From NCBI RefSeq assembly GCF_050436995.1, contig NC_134764.1, positions 8,184,001-8,248,000 on the forward strand: a stretch of DNA of 64,000 bases, given 5' to 3'. Source of the stretch: Anticarsia gemmatalis. Taxonomy: Eukaryota > Arthropoda > Insecta > Lepidoptera > Erebidae. Made by a program: the position numbers and the translations under genes. This document shows, piece by piece, positions 1-11,175 of the stretch. The number at the start of each line of letters is the position of its first letter. Within the stretch, counting starts at the first letter, position 1. The notes below the pieces were generated by a model. That model searched no databases. It worked only from the letters and a program-made list of their open reading frames with translations, and was not told the origin of the DNA.

Positions 1-1376
1 AATATCTCAGTTATAGCTCATATCTGTGACTAAAGATAAATTATTGGAACTACACAATTCCTGGTTCATTTAAAAATTGGCCAGGTTAGTAGTTCACATT
101 TTAATTGTTAAATAAATTGTACATAAAGTAGGTTTCTAATCAACAATGTATTAATATTAATACATTTTTATAAACTATATTTATTTTAATACAAATGATT
201 AAATCTTGGAATTAAAAATATTAATATTAAATTGATTGAGTGCCAAAAAAGGCAATTTTACGAAAAATACGTGCTTGAATAGAAAATCTCTGCTTGCTCT
301 GTTCATAGGACGAAATGTTTTAGTGGATAACATTTCCTCCTTATTTGACGCAATTTAGGTATTAAATATGGCATGAGGTCTATCTTGGATAACATACATG
401 AAGTTATTAAAATAACTTGTAATCCTGTCGGATCCTTGCATAAAAATAAGTGTCATGTACTGATACATGATGTACATATACTTTTACTTAGTAGAGAGCC
501 TTAGCATGCATAAATTATCTAGAACAATCTAAAAACTATTTCTAGTAATTCTGTGTATATCCAATGAAAAGAACCGTAGCAAACAGGTAACCGTCCGCTG
601 CAATAACTTGCAGGTGACTGAAGTTCTAAAGTCTAAGTTTAGGGCACTAATCATAATGAGATGGTATTACTAAATTATATTAAATTTAGAATTCTTTAAG
701 TATGAATCTGATCAACCCAATCTTGATTTGAGCCTATTTCACTTACGCCTCTTGCATACAAGGTTCCCGACTAAGTTATTATAAACTCTACTCCCTTTTA
801 TCAGTGAGACTGTCAATTATCTACATAAAGGATGTATTTCCTAGCTAATAGTATTGTAAGTTAAGGCTGTGTGTTTAGTGGTGCGGTAAGAAATCTCTGT
901 GTAATCTCGGATAAGCTTTCTGAAAATATACTGTTTTCATGTTCTGTTTTGCTGGTGTTTCATATTAATGATTCTTGGAATGCCCAATAACTTACTTATA
1001 AGGCATTTGTTTTGTATCCCAGCAGTTGGATCAAATCCTATTAGTTTTATTAAAACTAGCTAAAGGTCGAAAATATTGACAACAGAATGTAGGTAATCTG
1101 TCTTGAAATTAAAAATTGTAAAGGGAATATAAAGTCTACCACTCAACCTACACTTGGCCAGCGTGGTGGACTCAAGGCCTATTCCTTGTAGGCATACCAC
1201 CACACACAAAAGAGGGAAGGAATTTACTTACCTCTTTCAGCAGGAGTACCCTACCCAGCAGTGTCAGTATAGTGTAGGAAAAAAACTGTTAAAAGATTAA
1301 ATAAATAAGATCTATTTTAGAATCTAAAAATGTTCTAGGTACTGTGAATATAAAGTGATTGTTAGATTAATAGAGT
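1..1376. other. Gene-free flank, AT-rich
   Basis: No reading frame, conserved protein segment or RNA gene could be recognised on either strand. The only identifiable piece is a degraded copy of the lepidopteran interspersed repeat at about 1143-1268 (listed separately). The right boundary is the start of the large palindrome. Confidence 0.6.
1143..1268 (-). repeat. Lepidopteran interspersed repeat (CTGCTGGGCAAAGG family)
   Basis: Read on the minus strand this begins near a degraded CACTGCTGGG core and ends in CCTTGAGTCCACCACGCTGG, the same two landmarks found in the other copies of this window (22971-23055, 31708-31808, 33027-33125, 35009-35118, 42003-42095, 63824-63930). It is an old copy with several changes in the middle. 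The parent element family is not assigned here. Confidence 0.65.
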
Positions 1377-2546
1377 AAGATCCCAGAGCTGCCAGACCTA
1401 CGTCATTTTAGCAAAGCTGAAATTTTGAGGATTGTTAGTATAAAGGGTCTGTTAAGAGGTATGCACATCCACTACCTTGAAAGCGGGGCCGTTTCTGAGG
1501 TAGCGCGGAGTGAAGGTGCGTAAAAAACGACCCAACCTACGTTATAGTAGCAAAGTTGGTTTTCAGATATGTTATTAATGATATTATGTAGAATTAAAAT
1601 TGACTATTGCCAGACCGTTTCCCGGGGCCATTACTTCTGCCAGACGCCTTAAATGTTGTTAAAAAATGAGGTCAACTACGTCATAGTAGCAAGCCTAAAT
1701 TTTATATATGTTATTAAAGGTACAATTTTAAGACCCCCTGTATGCGGACAGACCATTCCGCAGGGCCCTTTGTCCCCTAGACGCCATTAAACTTTCCCTA
1801 TGAGTGCGAGAGTAAGAGCATTATTCATACGCATAAATGAAAAACAATTGAATTAAAAAAATAAAAATTGAAAAATTATTGAATACTAGCTGACCCGCGC
1901 ATCTTTGCTTGCGTCACTTAAGAGAGATAGGTCAAAATGTTACATAAACGGGTTATGTAACATTTTTCACTGGTACTCTGCTCCTATTGGTCGTAGCGTG
2001 ATGATATATAGCTTATAGCTTTTCTCAATAAATAGGCTATCCAACAGTAAAATATTTTTTTATTCGCACCAGTAGTTCCTGAGATTAGCGCGTTCACACA
2101 AACAAACAAACTTCTCAGCTTTATAAAATTAGTATAGATTAAAAGTACTTGGAGTGTTTAGGAAGATAAGTAACATTATTTTGGGAATTATTTTAAAAAT
2201 AGATATGGTTTACACTATTCACAAAAATTATGAAAAAGAAATTGTAGTCATTCATCATCATCATCATTATCTGTGCTCTTACTTCCCTCATCAAATTGGA
2301 TATTTAAATCATCTCCACCATCGTCTTCATTGTTACTTGAATTCTCTGTAAAAAAAAATGTAGGTAATGATGTTGAAAACAGTTACAAGTAGGTATATTG
2401 AAATAATTTATAGTTAAAATAAAATACCTAATTCGTTTTCAAGTGATTCGCTTACGAAACTTGGCAATTGGTCACCATCAAACCACTTAAAATGATAATG
2501 GTTATCCTTTAGAACCCACCCTTTATTTGCTGGGCTTAAAATGCTA
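1377..2546 (+). repeat. Left arm of palindrome
   Basis: Reverse-complement partner of 2911-4080, 1170 bp each. It contains the three 139-bp subrepeats (from 1396), an antisense Helitron (1886-2138) and antisense copies of the element gene's final exon (2248-2345) and of the end of the exon before it (2428-2546). The open frame at 2154-2351 is only a reading of this antisense DNA. Confidence 0.9.
1886..2138 (-). mobile_element. Helitron (non-autonomous), left-arm copy
   Basis: On the minus strand it starts TCTATACTAAT at 2138 and ends CTAG at 1886, flanked by A and T, as expected for Helitron insertion between A and T. A GC-rich tail with a degenerate version of the hairpin of the 12264 copy lies just before CTAG. 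It is the exact mirror of 3319-3571. Confidence 0.8.
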
Positions 2547-2575
2547 CATCAATTCAGCTCAGACCATTTAAAATT

Positions 2576-3209
2576 TTGAAGAAATCGCCAGAATATCAAG
2601 AAGCTTTTGTTCAATTCGGAGAAGTTGAATTATCTATTGATAAAGCGAAGGAACAAAATATATTTAATGTAATTCAAAAATTTATCTGCGAGTTATATAA
2701 TGTTCCCGGATTAATTGATGTAGATGCTGCACGGCTACAACTTTTCATTAACACGTATACAGTCGGCGATGTGAATGAGAAATTCCACCGGCAAAATGTA
2801 AAAAAATTCGACGCAAGTAATTTACCTCCTTGTAAATCTGAATTGCTTCAACAATTTCGACGAGCAAATTATATTGCGGGTGTCTGGAGTAATCCTCATA
2901 TAAAGCGTCCTAGCATTTTAAGCCCAGCAAATAAAGGGTGGGTTCTAAAGGATAACCATTATCATTTTAAGTGGTTTGATGGTGACCAATTGCCAAGTTT
3001 CGTAAGCGAATCACTTGAAAACGAATTAGGTATTTTATTTTAACTATAAATTATTTCAATATACCTACTTGTAACTGTTTTCAACATCATTACCTACATT
3101 TTTTTTTACAGAGAATTCAAGTAACAATGAAGACGATGGTGGAGATGATTTAAATATTCAATTTGATGAGGGAAGTAAGAGCACAGATAATGATGATGAT
3201 GATGAATGA
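2576..3209 (+). pseudogene. 5'-truncated gene of a transposon-type protein
   Basis: Two exons join in frame: 2576-3029 and 3112-3209, with donor AG|GTATTT and acceptor TTTTACAG|AG. From the TTG at 2576 this gives 183 residues. No ATG precedes it before an in-frame TAA at 2537, so the N-terminal part is missing and 2576 is not a real start. The visible protein has a segment containing LPPCKSELLQQFRRANYIAG, then WSNPHIKRPS and HFKWFDGDQLP, then an Asp/Glu/Asn-rich tail encoded by exon 2. The segment resembles the C-terminal part of repeat-associated proteins found in many insects and other animals, whose function I do not know. The 5' part of the gene stops where the left arm begins, so the inverted duplication may have replaced it. 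Confidence 0.55.
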
Positions 3210-4080
3210 CTACAATTTCTTTTTCATAATTTTTGTGAATAGTGTAAACCATATCTATTTTTAAAATAATTCCCAAAATAATGTTACTTATCTTCCTAAA
3301 CACTCCAAGTACTTTTAATCTATACTAATTTTATAAAGCTGAGAAGTTTGTTTGTTTGTGTGAACGCGCTAATCTCAGGAACTACTGGTGCGAATAAAAA
3401 AATATTTTACTGTTGGATAGCCTATTTATTGAGAAAAGCTATAAGCTATATATCATCACGCTACGACCAATAGGAGCAGAGTACCAGTGAAAAATGTTAC
3501 ATAACCCGTTTATGTAACATTTTGACCTATCTCTCTTAAGTGACGCAAGCAAAGATGCGCGGGTCAGCTAGTATTCAATAATTTTTCAATTTTTATTTTT
3601 TTAATTCAATTGTTTTTCATTTATGCGTATGAATAATGCTCTTACTCTCGCACTCATAGGGAAAGTTTAATGGCGTCTAGGGGACAAAGGGCCCTGCGGA
3701 ATGGTCTGTCCGCATACAGGGGGTCTTAAAATTGTACCTTTAATAACATATATAAAATTTAGGCTTGCTACTATGACGTAGTTGACCTCATTTTTTGACA
3801 ACATTTAAGGCGTCTGGCAGAAGTAATGGCCCCGGGAAACGGTCTGGCAATAGTCAATTTTAATTCTACATAATATCATTAATAACATATCTGAAAACCA
3901 ACTTTGCTACTATAACGTAGGTTGGGTCGTTTTTTACGCACCTTCACTCCGCGCTACCTCAGAAACGGCCCCGCTTTCAAGGTAGTGGATGTGCATACCT
4001 CTTAACAGACCCTTTATACTAACAATCCTCAAAATTTCAGCTTTGCTAAAATGACGTAGGTCTGGCAGCTCTGGGATCTT
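2911..4080 (-). repeat. Right arm of palindrome
   Basis: Reverse-complement partner of 1377-2546. Since the coding sense of the element gene runs into this arm and its splice sites are intact here, this is probably the original orientation, and the left arm the derived copy. That direction is an inference. Confidence 0.9.
3319..3571 (+). mobile_element. Helitron (non-autonomous), right-arm copy
   Basis: It starts TCTATACTAAT at 3319 and ends GGGTCAGCTAG at 3571, between A and T. It is 253 bp, the mirror of 1886-2138, and related to the copies at 12264, 35796 and 47693. No coding capacity. Confidence 0.8.
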
Positions 4081-4244
4081 GGTCCATAAGAATTAATTGT
4101 TTTAATACTATCTAGTCAATGTAATCAATATTATTTATATAAAAGATTTAAAATAAAAACAATATTTGTTGTTAAATGGATTTAATCAAGTAAATTAACA
4201 ATTATCTAATAAATTAAACATTTTAATGATCTCTATGGTTTTTC

Positions 4245-5485
4245 TTATTGTTCATACTTGTGCTTGATGTCCTTCCAGAGTTTCTGCAAGAAAAAAAAAG
4301 TATTAGAAACTTTAAAAATGAAATCTATCAATAGAAATGTCTTTTTCTTTACTAATACAATACTGTCTTACTGAAAAACAATGTGTAAGCTCTGATGTTG
4401 TGTTTTGTCTTTTTCACTCATATACAGTTTAAAAGTAGATTGAAAGGGATAAAACACTGTATTACTAATATGAGCTTGCACAATGATATTAGTAAGACAG
4501 TTAATGTTGATGAGGCTGCCGATAATTAATATATACATTACTATTACACAATATTATTGTACATAGGTCTAGGAGCAGAATTAATTAATTACTTGTCAAA
4601 TATAAGTATCAACAATGATTGTATGAAATTAATTCATAAATTTCTCCATATTAGGATAACCTTATGTAAAGTAGGTAAATAAAATATGTGTTATTATAGT
4701 AACTGATAATGTATTACATGTTTAAATTAATATCTTGAGGTTTTTAAGTAAGCAATAGTCAAAAACACTAAAATATGAAAGACCTTACACTCTTTGCTAC
4801 ACTTCAACCAAATTATGGTAATCAATCAATGGACTACCAATTTTCATAAAAAAATATGATAATCATGTTTCTGTACTCTATAATTAACTTCTCTACAGTA
4901 AATTTACACATTTAATTATGGATTTCTAATCAACTGACAGTGAAATACTTTGCATATATTATAGACTAGTCAATGGTGCTAACATTGACTTACACATACA
5001 AGAATGTATAGTAACCATTTACAGTTTTAATCTTCAAACTCCCTCTTGACATTCAGTTTGCAACTCATAGAATATCCAGAGCCTTCCATAGTGAAGTACT
5101 GCTGGTGGCATCAAGGTCAAGATGTTTAAGGACTCAATTATTAGTTTTCTTGCTTCATGACAAATTATGAATATAAGGTAAGTCCTGTTAGAAATAAAAT
5201 AAAATTGAGGTTACTTGCAAATTAACTTTTACGTATCGAATCTTTTCACTCAATCACCACTTTCCTAAAAGGTTATTCCAGTTTTTACAAATAACAATCA
5301 AATCAAAGGAAGCTCATGTAGAAATTACATAACAAAATACTCACTCCCTTATTTATGCTCTCAAATATGGATTCTGAGATGACATCGAAGGTTCTTTCGA
5401 AGAAGAAAGTGCCAGCAGCACCCGCCAAGAAGAAGGTGGATGTGCGCTTGAACACAGTGCGATTTAAAGTCGCCCACAAAGACAT
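4245..5485 (-). CDS. ox: Cytochrome b-c1 complex subunit 9 (QCR9/UQCR10)
   Basis: Two exons on the minus strand, 5345-5485 and 4245-4283, join in phase 0 (donor GTGAGT, acceptor TTGCAG) to give 59 residues, the family length. Exon 1 carries FKRTSTF, a hydrophobic segment and FFERTFD; exon 2 encodes KLWKDIKHKYEQ and a TAA stop. These match the small single-pass subunit of respiratory complex III in the mitochondrial inner membrane, called oxen in Drosophila and UQCR10 in vertebrates. The family is imported without a cleaved presequence. The 1061-bp intron (4284-5344) holds nothing recognised. The start is 555 bp from the divergent MADF-BESS gene, so the two may share a promoter region. Confidence 0.93.
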
Positions 5486-6039
5486 TTTGGTTAATTTTCA
5501 AGAAAATTGCTTTCCTTGTCGAACTGCCTAAAATGAACTATAGACAAAATCTGTTCCAGTTTTTTGTCAACTGTCAAAATATTTTAGTGTTTGAAACTAA
5601 GTCTTTTCAGATTATTATAAAACTAGCTGCGAGCCGTCTTAATATTTGTCTATTCTTTTGGTAGGAATTACAATATTTAAAATGAACGTTAAACAAGTTA
5701 GACGGTTATTTTTTGAGAAATAATATCTAAGATGTACTTTTATGCAATAAGGCTTAATTTGGTATTTAGATAGGTATCTATGTTTATTGCATTCGAATTG
5801 TTCTTTACATTTCCCGCCAAAAGTTGCCAGACGAGAGGATAATGTTTTGATGTTTTTGATTGGTTACGGTAAACCAAAAACATTGTTCAGTTGTTCACTC
5901 AATGTCAAAACGTGAGTGTCGTGAGTAACGCGTTTGTTTTGTGAAACATTGTTTTTCAAAACGTGTTTTGTGTTACATAAAACAAATCAATATAGTATTA
6001 TAAACATAAATCTTAAGTAACTACGTTTATAAGATCATT
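5486..6039. promoter_or_regulatory. Intergenic region of a divergent gene pair
   Basis: This 554-bp spacer separates the start codons of ox (-) and the MADF-BESS gene (+), so it must hold both 5' UTRs and probably both promoters. No specific TATA or initiator assignment is supportable. There is no reading frame of note. Confidence 0.5.
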
Positions 6040-8102
6040 ATGGAGTGGAGTAGAGATACAATTCTGCATTTTATAAATTTGGTAAAAGAACGACGTGCGT
6101 TTTGGGACTATCAATCACCAGAGTATAAAATAAAGAGAAAACGACAAGAGGCTATAGAAGAAGTAGCTCTACTGATGGGTATACCACCTAAAGAAGTGAA
6201 CACTAAGTGGGTTATTCTCCGTAACCAGTATAGCCGGGAAAGAAGAAAAATTACAGGTTATCTTTTTGATATTATAATGTATTTCTATTGCAATTACGTC
6301 ATACCGTGTTAAAAATGTTAGCATTCCATATTTCAATAATCCAACGTGTCATTTCCTAATTAATTCCTTCGTAAAATGACATTGGCAATGATTGTTGATC
6401 AACACTGTCACAAGTGCGAAACATGTTGAATGTTTTGCAAAAATTAGCAAAACATTCATGTTTCGAATCGAATTGTTTATAAACACTTCATTAAGTAAGT
6501 TCAGTAAGTAAGTTCTTATTTAAATCATTATACATATTTAACAACACGCCTGCCATACCCGAGGATGCTAGTAGAGATGTATGAAATGCACCTTTTTTCC
6601 ACCATCTACAATGTAAGTCCCATAAAATGAGGACGAACCTATCTGTATACAGAAATAATACCCCTAACTCCAGACTAGTTCTGAGAAATATTGTGAAATA
6701 AATCAGTAAAGACCTGGAAATCGAACCCATGACCTCGTAGTTAGCAGACGTAGTTTACCTTACCGCCTAGGCCATAGAGACATTTTAATTACCATCTTTA
6801 GTTGAAACATGATAAAACCTTTTTGTTAATCTCTAAGTCATCGGGTCTCCTTATACCAGTCAAAGGTGTCTTATTTGTTGATTATGTGCCTACAAAAAAA
6901 TACTCATAATTAGGTCGCCAGTTCTTCGTCAACAATACCTACAAAGGTATAAAAGTAGATTATTGAATTAAGCCTACGTAATCATCCACTCCCTGAAGAG
7001 ATAATTACAAGTCTTATGTACATGAACCTGTGGTTACTTACCCACTTACGGGTAGGTAGGTACGAATAACGCGGCAAAAAACAATAATGTTTTAGTTACA
7101 ATGAGCTACCTGAAAACTTGTATTATCTAATGTATATTATTAACTATGTAGCGTATTATGTATATTGATAATAAATCGTTTTTTATCCATAGAATGCACG
7201 AGTGATACCCCATACGTGACCAAATGGTACGCGTACAGTGAAATGGATGCGTTATTGTCGCGTAACAAACGTCTGACTAATTATCTACAGAATTTCTGGA
7301 CTCAGGAGTCTAGATCCGACGTAAGTATCTCTTAACTATAAGGCCCTTTGTACATAATTCTACGCAAATCTTTGTTAATCAACTATTTTAATGTTCTAGA
7401 TAATACCGCTTTAAAATTCCATTTAAGTTCGTTATATAAGGCTATATGTTCAGGTTTGACTAATCTCCCTTTGAATAAATATTTAAAAAAGGTTCACACA
7501 TTCACATTTAATAGTCAAAATATAAATTCACCATTTTAAGATTAAGACAATCTCCCTAGTCTAATGGTTTTTTCAACTAAACTACCTAAGTAAACCTAAG
7601 CACAAAATATACTATGCAGCATCGCGTAACACATCAGAGATGAGAAGAGACAATTGCTTCAGTCAGTAATTGAGGCATATTATTCCAGGATGAAGATTCT
7701 TCCAACAGTCCGCCATCACCGCCGGCAGCTTCAGCTCGAGGGTCTCGTCAAGCAGTAACAAGCACTGACAACGGCAAGGACACTACGAGCGTCGCACAAA
7801 ACCCTCAAAGCACTACATGCACTATTTCATTCTACAACGAAGCACTCAAAACTTTAAAAGCGATGAGAGATAAGAACGACACGTCTGATGAACTCACTAA
7901 TTACGGTTTATACATCGCAGCACATTTGAAAAAACTCTCCCCGCCATTACAATCTAGAGCTAAATATGAAATAAATAAAATATTGTACGCATTAGATTTG
8001 GAAAGTTTGGAACAATACACTGCTGCTATACCTAGTACAGATACAATTAGCGAAGGAGAATGCAAATTCGATCCTCTTCAAAGCCAGAAAGATATGGAAT
8101 AA
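6040..8102 (+). CDS. MADF-BESS domain protein, putative transcription regulator
   Basis: Three exons, 6040-6256, 7193-7320 and 7689-8102, join in frame to give 252 residues. Residues 1 to about 90 form a MADF domain (Myb/SANT-like), with LVKERRAFWDYQSPEYK near the start, then MGIPPKEVNTKWVILRNQY, and on exon 2 a stretch ending in NFWTQES. A Ser/Pro/Ala/Thr-rich linker follows. Near the C terminus NYGLYIAAHLKKLSPPLQSR with INKILYALDLE fits a BESS motif, which in this insect-expanded family mediates protein contacts. MADF-BESS proteins are usually nuclear DNA-binding regulators; the target is unknown. ATG 6040 is the first in the frame. No one-to-one orthologue could be named. Confidence 0.87.
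6690..6785 (-). repeat. tRNA-derived SINE-like fragment
   Basis: On the minus strand there is a box A-like TATGGCCTAGGCGGTAAGG and, about 40 nt later, a box B-like GGGTTCGATTTCC. No cloverleaf with a paired acceptor stem could be drawn, so this is read as a SINE head rather than a tRNA gene. It lies in intron 1 of the MADF-BESS gene. Confidence 0.5.
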
Positions 8103-8166
8103 ATGTTATATTATGTTTTTATACTACCCATTTTTGTTTTAATCTTGATCTGACCTTTCCAGGAGC

Positions 8167-8172
8167 AATAAA
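8167..8172 (+). terminator. Poly(A) signal of the MADF-BESS gene
   Basis: AATAAA lies 65 bp after the stop codon at 8102. A reverse-strand AATAAA (TTTATT on +) sits at 8181-8186 and could end a long Rab35 3' UTR. Confidence 0.6.
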
Positions 8173-8186
8173 ACACTGAATTTATT

Positions 8187-11175
8187 ATGATGAAAATAGG
8201 GGATATATTTACAACTATGTATTAAAACAAAATGATGACTCATGAACAATACTTTCTATAAATAATAATGAGTAATGGCGTGTTACATACACGCTTATTA
8301 AATAATAATAAAAACGCCATAAATGTTGTACAAACTTTGTGTACGGAATGATAGTCAACAACCAGTTGTTTGGTTTTTCCCACACAATATGAATTTTTGA
8401 TGTTCCTGACAAGTATACATTATTTTAAAATCGAAATAAACAGTTGAAAACTCTTAAAGTAATAAAAATGCCACAAAATATTATATACTGTAGTTAAATA
8501 AGATTCAGTCCGAAGCTAAAACTATATTTTGCGATACATGTAGGCTTGTAAAAATGTGTTAAATCACGTATTATGGTCCCCGCACACTAGCGTCGATGCA
8601 CTCGACATATTGTTCATGCAATGAACGTGACAGCTACTGTGTGGAGTCAATAACACAAGTAGTGACTCGGCTATGACATGAAACAAAGGACTACAATCAA
8701 CACGGGGAAGACAAACATTACTTTTATTTTTGATCGAATTAACTTTCCGACGCATTTTAATTTTTCAGTATCCATTACAGTTTACAATTAAAAATGTTCT
8801 CTTATAATATCAATTATAACATTTCGCTTTCGTCTTTTAGATATAACGTTTTAAAAATAATAAAACGATTTATTTCGAACTTAATTTACGAAAGACAAAT
8901 GGTACATATTTAAGATATAATATATAATTTCCATGCACAGTAGAACACAATTTGTATTCAGCCATGAGGCTAATATAATATGACAATTTTACTATCGTCA
9001 CTTATAATCGTTAGTCGTTACATCTCATGTCTCTTTGTCAAAAAGATGACATGAGATGATGTACAGATTTTTTTTCTCGGACATTATAGATACAAGATAT
9101 TACAGATAATAGACAGACAGTTTGATTAGTTTTCAATTAAAACATACATAAAATGCAATCTCGTTGAGAGCTAGCCGAAAACTAGGTGACTGCACTTCTT
9201 CATGACCCACACATTTTGAATACAACAAAAATGTTAATAATACAATACGAATATTTTAATTATTGTTTTCATTGCTTCACGAGGTATCGAGAATTAACTA
9301 TCAGTGTAAAACATTAGCTGTCTAACAAAACCTGAGAAATAACCTCGTTTAGTAAACAATATGGTATGCATTTCGAAATCAGAGATCCGAAATCACCGAT
9401 TTTTCGACTGAATTACTTTATATTATAACATTATTTTTTCATTAAATTCTGATATGTACCAATAGTTGTATGAATACATTTCGTACTTTAAACACAAATT
9501 GTACAATAACGGTTCGTGTGAAGTTAATGTTTTAAAATAATTTCCTAGACATCTTAAATAAATAATTTGGAATTTAGGATACAGTATACTGTAAACATCG
9601 AGCCAATATCGGAATAAAAAATATAAATATCTCACTGAAACACACTGGATAACCCATTCATAAGTGCATTAGAGAATATTGTATGAAGAGTGAAACTAGA
9701 AGTCATATAAATATGTAAGTTGTCTTGATTATTGTGCTTTGTATAGATGTCGCCAAACAACTAGAACACAAATAGCTGTATTAAAAAACTAACAGAACCT
9801 AGACCCAGTGCCAGAGGACACTCGGTTGACTGTTTTACTACTCAGGCGATCGAAGAGCGATATCGTCTTCGCGTCCTGGAAATCTTACCAAGCGGACCTT
9901 ATAATCGTTTACCAGGATGTATCAGTTGTTTGGCTACACCTATATATAAAATATAGCACATTCAGCTGCACATTGCGTCCCTCAAGCACAAACATGTTTA
10001 TTGTACTCTCTAATTTCGCTCTCCATACAATACTTCACAAATGCAAAAAGTTCACAAGTGCCAGAACATGATATCAAATGGCAATTTATAAAATAATACT
10101 CTTAAATAATGTGTTTAATGAACCGTTGTGTGCGAAGCGTTTGATATCGTGACGTCACGAATGAGATCCTCATCTCATAGTAATGTATGTGCAAGTGCCA
10201 CGTGGTCGGCAACGCGTGAGTATTCTATACAAGGGCGTAAACGCCAGACGAATGCCTCTTGACGCAGTCACGCAACTAACAAATAAACACTCTGAAACTA
10301 ACAAATTGAACCTAAATGTAATTAATACACGAACTCTGCGTTTTCATTTCTAATTACTTCAGCCTTGACTGGCACGTTACGCCAATGCATGTTGCGGCAA
10401 TTCACGGACGTTGAAAGCATTATACGCACACTCATCGTGTGACCCATAAAAATTCATTACTATTCAATGATTATCATTTAATAAAAAATAACATTAATGG
10501 TATACTTCCTTACACTAACATTCGTCGAACTTCATCTCCATCACATTAATTTTGATAATTAGATTACACTCATTCATTATCTAGGCATTCGTAATATTCT
10601 AATAATTTTTGGAGTAAATAAATCCATAGTATGTACATGCTCTTAAAATATGAGATTGTTCAACCTAGCAAGTTGGCCTATACACTTTCGAGTATTTGGC
10701 AGTATGATAAAACTATTTGGTCATGTTAAAAAATTATTCTGCTCTATGTTTCAAATTCCTAATTTAAATTACCTCTTATTTAGCTAGTTTCACATCGACT
10801 CTTGGTGCATCTGTTCCATATTCTAAATATTGCTATGTTTTTATTAAACATTGTGATGTCGATAAATAATTCAGCACATATAGACAACAGTCAATGTAAA
10901 TAGTCTGTGTAATACAAAAAGCATTTCCACTTAACAATGAAATAAAAAAATATTATACCATATTGCAGTTCATACACAATTGCATTTTTATTATTATTGC
11001 AGTGACATTGTTATAGATGTTTTAATTAGGCTGCATATCTTAAGCTCACTTACAAGATGTGTTACCACAAAGTTTTGTAATCATCGTAACCTCTGTTTAA
11101 CCTGCTAGGTGGCAAATCTCTGCATATTTGAGCATAGAGAACATTGTCCGTGGCACAATGGCGTCTCGCATACCA
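8187..11175 (-). other. Gene-free stretch, possible long Rab35 3' UTR
   Basis: No protein-coding segment was recognised in these 3 kb. The stretch lies directly downstream of the Rab35 stop codon and contains several reverse-strand AATAAA hexamers, the most distal at 8181-8186. It may be wholly or partly 3' UTR, which the sequence alone cannot prove. A hairpin with arms CATCTCATGTC and GACATGAGATG is at about 9022-9057. Confidence 0.4.

Larger units (their letters stand above)
1377..4080. mobile_element. 2.7-kb palindromic element, 1170-bp inverted arms
   Basis: The left arm is 1377-2546 and the right arm 2911-4080; paired positions always sum to 5457, so there is no net indel. By eye only two substitutions separate the arms, near 1661/3796 and 2299/3158. 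The spacer is 2547-2910. Matching stops abruptly at both edges, and no convincing target-site duplication is visible (at most AT if the ends are read as CCCAGAGCTGCC). Each arm begins with three diverged 139-bp direct repeats, starting at 1396, 1535 and 1674 on the left, and contains a Helitron. The right arm plus spacer hold the 3' part of a gene with one intron; the left arm carries the antisense mirror of its end. This fits a foldback-type transposon or a recent inverted duplication of an older element. The superfamily is unassigned. Confidence 0.85.

Noticed and set aside
2154..2351. 65-codon frame rich in His (and its mirror at 3106-3303).
   Set aside because: It reads the antisense strand of the element gene's acidic tail; the His run is the reverse of an Asp run.
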